Source: Scylla paramamosain (lineage: Eukaryota > Arthropoda > Malacostraca > Decapoda > Portunidae). Taken from it: DNA of 64,000 nucleotides. Under the pieces are notes generated by a model, which saw only the letters and a list, made by a program, of their open reading frames with translations, was not told where the DNA came from and ran no database searches. The position numbers were made by a program, and so were the translations under genes. Positions 57,996 through 64,000 of the stretch are shown piece by piece (position 1 is the first letter of the stretch; every line of letters starts with the position of its first letter). The stretch is taken from the NCBI RefSeq assembly GCF_035594125.1, contig NC_087151.1, positions 22,371,069 through 22,435,068 on the forward strand. Reading direction: 5' to 3'.

Positions 57996-58565
57996 ATGAA
58001 TGCACGTGAAATACAAGCCGGTCTAGCAGGCATCTTGGGCAGTTGAGTTTATTTTTTAGGCTGTCACAACCATCACCGTGTGACAGAGCTAATCTTGCCA
58101 GAAAACAGGAGAAGCACATGCGTTTTCATTCTAAATATATTGAGTGACTCGAAGACCATGGGCCACTGACTTACTGTTTATCTTAATTTTCAAAGTCAGA
58201 CCATAGGCTATTACGATAGCTGTAACTTACATCCCGAATACAATTCTGCCGTCTTACATCATTTCATGCAAACTTGTCCACATATGAAAATTAGCACATT
58301 AAATTATCGACTTCAGGGATTGAATTCCCTCGTGTGCGGCATTTATTGCATGTTCTTTTGCCTTATACTGAGTTGGCATACATTAAAACGTGCAATGTGC
58401 ATTATTCACACCAGCTTCAAAAAGCATCAATATCTATATAATGACAAAAAAATTACTCGTATGGCTTACGTAATATTTCGTAAAATGCCACATTACATGC
58501 CTACGTTTTCCCCGGCCGGCAACCGAGCGAGATGTCATAATATCTGTAAAGTGGTAATAAGGTAG
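57996..58565 (+). pseudogene. PRO: Adenain-like protease, copy 2
   Basis: MNAREIQAGLAGILG start, then TGA near 58042, indels to about 58120, and TGA in place of the Trp of GHW (near 58170). From 58266 open through LQGLNSLVCGIYC to the end. Confidence 0.85.
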
Positions 58566-58683
58566 ATGAGGAAAAAGGGGCGGGGTGTGGGAAAGGGGTC
58601 AATATGGGGCAAATGCTGACGGATAAGTGTCACTTCGCCATCGCCTCTCAACCCAGTTGGACGTCGAGGACTCATCTCCGAGT

Positions 58684-59381
58684 ATGGAGCAGGCTGACAA
58701 GCATTTCATCTTGAGAACCTTGGGTAAGTATACCATTGCCTTGCATGCCATCACGCACCTTCGCCATTGTAAATTACATGAATAAGAAGAGGAGGGGAGA
58801 AAAACAAACTTTTCCATTGTTCTCATCTTTTTTTTTTTTTTTCTGTTACAGAACATATCTCTTTCCGCTTTGATATCTACCTGGGTGATGTTGGGAGTGA
58901 GCTAAGCCGCGCCAACCATGAGGATGTCAATGTGGAGAGAATGTCAGAGCCTGCAAAGAAGAAATTGATCTTTAGGTATAACGACATGTCACCGATGCCA
59001 GCAAGCCAACCTCCTGATGTCCCATCAGGACAGGAGTCGCAGCAGTTGCAGCAGCAGCCACAACCACAGTGGCAGCCGCTGCAGCAATCGTGACCGCTAC
59101 CTCCGGAGTCGCTGGTGCTGCTGCCTGCCGAATTACAGCCGTGGCAGTCAGATGAGTCAGCTGTAGGCGGCAATGAGGGTCAGGAGGTGAAGAAGTCGCA
59201 GGAAAACTGAAAAAAAAAAAATATATGGCCCCTAACATGCCAGAGGATGTCAGCACACCTAAACTCCTTAATGCCCCACCTGCCCCTCATAAGAAGCTGA
59301 TTCCTAGATTTATTAAAACTACGCCCAGTCATTGACAGCGATGATGATGATCTCTTTGCCTTCATTTTGCAAATGTTTTGA
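58684..59381 (+). pseudogene. Two-exon low-complexity protein, copy 2
   Basis: Exon 1 58684-58723 with donor TTGG/GTAAGT. Acceptor TTCTGTTACAG ends at 58851, exon 2 starts 58852 in phase. This is the intact form of the splice site lost in copy 1. A TGA at 59091-59093 interrupts the Gln-rich region, and an A-run frameshift lies near 59210. The last exon end is TGA 59379. Confidence 0.65.
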
Positions 59382-59403
59382 ATGAATGAGATGTATTTGT
59401 CCT

Positions 59404-59436
59404 AATAAATCAATGAGCTGTATTTGCCCTAATAAA
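59404..59436 (+). terminator. Polyadenylation signals, copy 2 last gene
   Basis: AATAAA at 59404 and again at about 59431. The GAGCTGTATTTG-like stretch between them matches 15045-15060. Confidence 0.5.
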
Positions 59437-59469
59437 AATAAAATGCCCCATCGACTCTGTATAACCTTT

Positions 59470-59484
59470 CTAATAATAATGATG

Positions 59485-59518
<34 letters not shown>

Positions 59519-60474
59519 TAATAATAATAATAATAATAATAATAATGTGACCATCCGTCATAAGCACTACGTCGGCGAAATCGCCCACACCACGGGCGGT
59601 CAGTGAAAGTGAAGGTGACAGCCGCCGTCCCCGCCGCCACAGATGCTTCGTCCAAGGTAAAGGGATCGCAGTTAACGGAACCACGTGGGTAGTCACGAAG
59701 ACTTTGGTCATCTGGAAGAGACATGACATTGGAATGTACTGAGATGTCAGAGGGAACACGTGATGGCAAGACTCGCCACCCAGGCCGTCCAGGACCCGTG
59801 TGTGCGACTAGCGCATGGCAGCTGCGTGGTGGCGTTGCCACCCACTTTCCTGATGCATTGAGACCTCCCCCACCCTCTTCCCTTCCGTCAACCTTGACCA
59901 ATGAGTGGTGGAGACATTGGAATGTACTGAGATATCGGAGGGAACATGTGATGGAAAGACTCAAACCACCCTGGCTGTCCAGGATCCACGCCAGTGAAAG
60001 GGAGGCCTCCATGGCAATGTCGTCAGAGTCTCCCAGACCACACGTGTGATGGCGACCCTAACGTGTAGCTGTCAGTGATCCCAGCCGCCTGCCGTGCCTG
60101 ACGCGTTCAGTCCCTCCACCCTCTTCCCATTCAATTATTTCCCACCCACCATCATTGATTGATTTAGTCATTCCATAGCCGCTGAAGGATAAAGACACAC
60201 GCCCCCACCTCTCCCGTCAGCGCCGCCATCACCTTCACGCCCCTTCCCCTTAACATGGGCCCTGGTGACGTCGTTGTGAATGATCCGCTCCTCCCCCCCG
60301 CGTTAATTTACAGCCAGGGTCGCCATTCTGAAATGGATTGCCACTGAAGCCTCCGAAAAATTGTCATGGGAGTTCGCCATCCTAATTTGGCATTGCCATA
60401 GGAGTCCCTATTCCATGGAGACTCCCATGGCATGCCAATTTAGGATGGGTAACTCCCATGGCAATTTCCCTACT
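59470..60474 (-). repeat. Right TIR of Polinton copy 2
   Basis: An (AAT)n run (59470-59547), a unit with CATAAGCACTACGTCGGCG and CACAGATGCTTC, then a partial repeat of the AATGTACTGAGAT..GGGAACA box (about 59732 and 59926), G/C-rich modules and a tip palindrome (about 60370-60470, CCATGGGAGT / ACTCCCATGG type arms). Only one microsatellite unit, against three in copy 1. More diverged from copy 1 than the genes are. Confidence 0.75.
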
Positions 60475-61748
60475 ACATACTTTTTAGCGTTTTGATACAT
60501 AAGAAGCTCAAAAACACAAAACACCCAAATATACACATTTTTTGTATTGTTCTTTTGTATCCCAGTATAGGGTGCTTTCTATGTAATTTAGCGTTTTTGG
60601 AGCGTAAAACACTAAAAACAGATGAAGTGCTATATACATATGAAGTGCTATTCCCGCATTTTTAGCATTTTGTTACCTGAAAATGTCAAAAACACTTTTA
60701 ATCCACGTTTCCGGTAATATTACTTTGGTTCACCACATAAGGTTCTTTAAATGGATTTTCCTGTTTTTGTACCTAACAAACTCAAAAACACTGGAAATGC
60801 ATACTTTTGGTAATGTTCTTTTGTTTCTACAGAAAGGGTGTTTTCCATGCGTTTAAGTGTTTTGGTACATACACAACTGAAAAAACACTCCAAAGATATG
60901 CTTTTCTTTATGTTTTTGTGGTCCAATATTAAGTGCTTTCCATGTATTTTAGCATTTTGGTGCCTAATAGGTTAAAAAAGACTCAAAAGACATGTTTCAA
61001 GTATTGTCATTTTGTTTCCCCATATAGAATGCTTTGCATACATTTCGTTGCTTTGGTACATAACAATGTGAAAAACACTCAAAATAAACGTTTTTTGTAA
61101 TGTTGTTTTCTTCCTTCATATAAAGTGCTATTGACGCATTTTAGACTTTTGGTACTTAAGAAGCTCAAAAAACACTCACAATACATGTTCCTCGTCATGT
61201 TCTTTCATTTCCCCATATAGAGTGTTTTGCATTCATTTTGGCGTTTTGGTACATAACAATGTAAAAAACCCCGAAAACAGACATTTTTGGCAATGTTGTT
61301 CTGTTTCTCCATATAAAGTGTTTTCATGTGTTTTAACGCTTTGTTACCTAAGATGTTATAAAACACACGTTTCTTGCTACAACGTTTCCTTTTCAATATA
61401 GGATACTTTACATACATTTTATCGTATTTTTTACGTAAGGAGCTCAAAACACTGAACATACACTTTTTTTTTTTGTAAAGTTATTCTGTTTCTTCTTAAT
61501 GGGTGTTTTGCATGCGTGTTAGCGTTTTAGTACATAATAACTCAAAAAATTACAAAGGCACGGTTTTTGGTAATGTTTTGTCTTCCAATATACAAAGCTT
61601 TCCATCATTTTAGTGTTCTGATGTCTAAAACGCAGTAAATCAGTGAAAAAAGCACCTTTCAGGTAATCTTATTTCCATTGTCTATAAAAAGAGCTTTGCA
61701 AGCATTATGGGATTTTGGTACCTAACACTAAAAAAACACTCAAAACAA

Positions 61749-61872
<124 letters not shown>

Positions 61873-62164
61873 CAGTTTCTACATATAGAGTGCTATTCAC
61901 GCGTTTTTGCGTTTATTTACTTAAGGTCAATAACACTCATAAAACACGTTTCTGGCAATCAATATTTGTTTTACCAAATAGGGCACTATGCATGCAGTTT
62001 CCCGTTATTGTACCTAACATGAGTGCTTTCATGGATTTTGGCATATTGGTAGCTAAGAATGTGAAAAGGAATCAAAATATACGTTTTTGATGATGTTCTA
62101 TTTCTCCTTAAAGAGTGCTTCTTCACTCGTTTTTGCGATTTGGTAACCAAGAAGATGAAAAAAG

Positions 62165-62406
<242 letters not shown>

Positions 62407-64000
62407 TTCGAACATACAAAAATACAAAAAACGAGTCTTTTACACGATTTTTTTTTCTTTTTTCCCATATAGGGTGCTTTCCATGCTTTTTCTTTTTTAG
62501 CGTTTTGGTGCCTAACACATCATAAACACTTAAAAGCTAGCGTTTCGGTAACTAAGAAGCTCAAAAACACTCATAATACACGTTTCTCAATTTAATTTAC
62601 TTTTCCCATGTAGGATATTTTCCATACATTTTGGTGTCTTTTTTTATAGCAAGCTCAAAAACCCACAAAATATTTGTTTTGATAATTTGATTCTGTTTCT
62701 CAATGGGTGTTTTTAGTGTGTTTTTTTATGGTACGCAAGAAGCTAAAAACAATCAAAAACACTCGTTTTTGGTAATTTTGTGTTCATTTCCCATATAGGG
62801 TGCTTTCCATGCTTATTTTGCGTTTTGGTGCCTAACATGCACAAAAAAACTGAAAACATATGTTTTTGGAATGTCGTTTCGTTTTTCCATAAAGGAGGCT
62901 TTTTATGCAATTTGCCGTTTTGATACCTAACAATGGAGGAAAACTCAAAGTAGAAGTTTTTCCTATTTTTTTTTTTTTTTATATATATAGAGTGGTATTG
63001 ACCTGTTTTCGCGTTTAGTACCAAAAAAGATAAAACAAAAAAAAAACACTTAAAATTCATGTTTTTCGTAATGTCTTTTCGTTTCACCATATAGAGTTCT
63101 TTAATTGCATTTTGTCGTTTTCTACGTAACAATTAAAAAAAAAATAAATAAAGAGTTATCTTTAATAATGTTATTCTATATCACCATAAAGTTTGTTCTG
63201 GATACTTTTTAACGTTTTGGTACGTAAGAAGTTGAAAAACACTCAAAAGATACGTTTTTCGTAATATTTTTTTTTTCATATATGGTGAATTCCATTCTTT
63301 TTAGTGTTTTAGTAGCTAACACGCTCAAAAACACTCAAAACAGATTTCTGGTAAAGTCGTTTTGTTTCCACATATAGGATGCTTTGTGTGAATTTTGGCA
63401 TTTTTGTACCTAATAATGTGAAAACACTTAAAATACACGTTTTTGGTAATGTTTTTTTTTTTTCCCATACCACGTGCTATTCATGCGTATGAACGTTTTG
63501 GTATCTAAGAAACTCAAAGATACTTAAAATACACACCTCTGGCAATGTCCTTTCTTTTGCATATATATGGTAATTTATTTTTTTTTTAATGAATTTTGGC
63601 GTTTTTGTTTGTAACAAGCTCAAAAACACTTAAAAGACTTGTTTTTGATAATGTTGATCTGTTTTTCCACAAAGGGTGTTTTGCATGCGTTTTAGCGTTT
63701 TGGTAAGCAAGAAATTGAAAAACACTCAAAACACTCAAATGTAATGTTGTTCTTGCTTCTTATCGTTTTCGTGCCTTACACGCTCATAAACATTGAAAAG
63801 ATTTTATTTTTTATTTTGTTTCCTTACGCCATATAAGGTGGTTCGCATGGATTTTGCGTTTTGGAATTTAATAATGTGATAAACAGTCAAAATACAGGTT
63901 TTCGGTAATGTTCTGTCTTTCCACATAGAGTGCTATTCATACGTTTTAAAGTTTTAGTACCTAATATATAGCGCTTCCTATGTATTTTAGCCTTTTGGGG

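Larger units (their letters stand above)
48597..60474 (+). mobile_element. Polinton/Maverick element, copy 2, left-truncated
   Basis: Collinear with Polinton-1 from the pPolB position equivalent to about 4480 to the right terminus (GGCAATTTCCCTACT, about 60460-60474). The left TIR, ORF1 and the intron-bearing start of pPolB are missing. Left junction is within satellite, right junction also satellite. No target duplication can be checked. Every gene is broken, most by several stops or indels, mostly at sites different from copy 1. A right TIR is present but diverged. Confidence 0.92.

Overview
The window is repeat-rich nuclear DNA of a metazoan, most likely an arthropod and probably a decapod crustacean. 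That placement is an inference from short GT-AG introns, very long AT and AAT microsatellites, abundant non-LTR retrotransposons and Polinton (Maverick) elements; no host single-copy gene, rRNA or tRNA is visible.

Layout. (1) 322-16615 is a complete-length Polinton (Polinton-1) with about 1.4-kb terminal inverted repeats that end in hairpin-forming tips. It is flanked by a perfect 6-bp target-site duplication (AAGGGT, 316-321 and 16616-16621) and sits inside the reverse-transcriptase frame of an older LINE whose halves lie at 1-321 and 16622-17800. (2) 17.8-48.6 kb is satellite built from diverged ~96-bp monomers, broken by LINE copies (19.9-21.3 minus, 30.4-31.3 plus, 31.8-34.85 minus, 38.1-38.9 plus, 39.75-41.4 plus of a second CR1/L2-like family, 41.9-44.35 minus) and by long (AT)n or (TTA)n tracts, one of 993 bp. 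The satellite changes orientation across the 30.4-34.9 kb LINE cluster and again at a perfect 24-bp palindrome at 47561-47584. (3) 48597-60474 is a second Polinton copy of the same family, cut off on its left inside the polymerase gene but keeping its right terminus. (4) 60475-64000 is satellite again.

The Polinton family carries, all on the plus strand: a conserved protein of unknown role (ORF1), protein-primed DNA polymerase B (pPolB) with three short introns at its 5' end, FtsK/HerA-type packaging ATPase, DDE integrase with a C-terminal chromodomain, a small protein with a hydrophobic C-terminus, an 'LVP' protein, a macro-domain-like protein, a second ORF1-like paralogue, a minor-capsid-like protein with GGG/L sites, double-jelly-roll major capsid protein, adenain-like protease, and an intron-containing low-complexity acidic-tailed protein. 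Polymerase, ATPase, integrase, capsid and protease together form the usual replication, integration and virion module of these virus-like transposons. Several adjacent genes share ATGA stop-start overlaps. Both copies are decayed: Polinton-1 has mostly isolated stops and small indels, and copy 2 has more. One pPolB frameshift is common to both copies.

The observations I rate highest are the macro-domain-like cargo gene, the intron-bearing polymerase with a cysteine-rich leader, the recurring ATGA junctions, the two higher-order architectures of the satellite (11-mer, about 1.05 kb, and 5-mer, about 0.47 kb), and a pair of LINE copies whose edge and flank are about 99.5% identical while their bodies are about 6-8% diverged. 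All similarity statements are from reading by eye; no alignment or database search was run.
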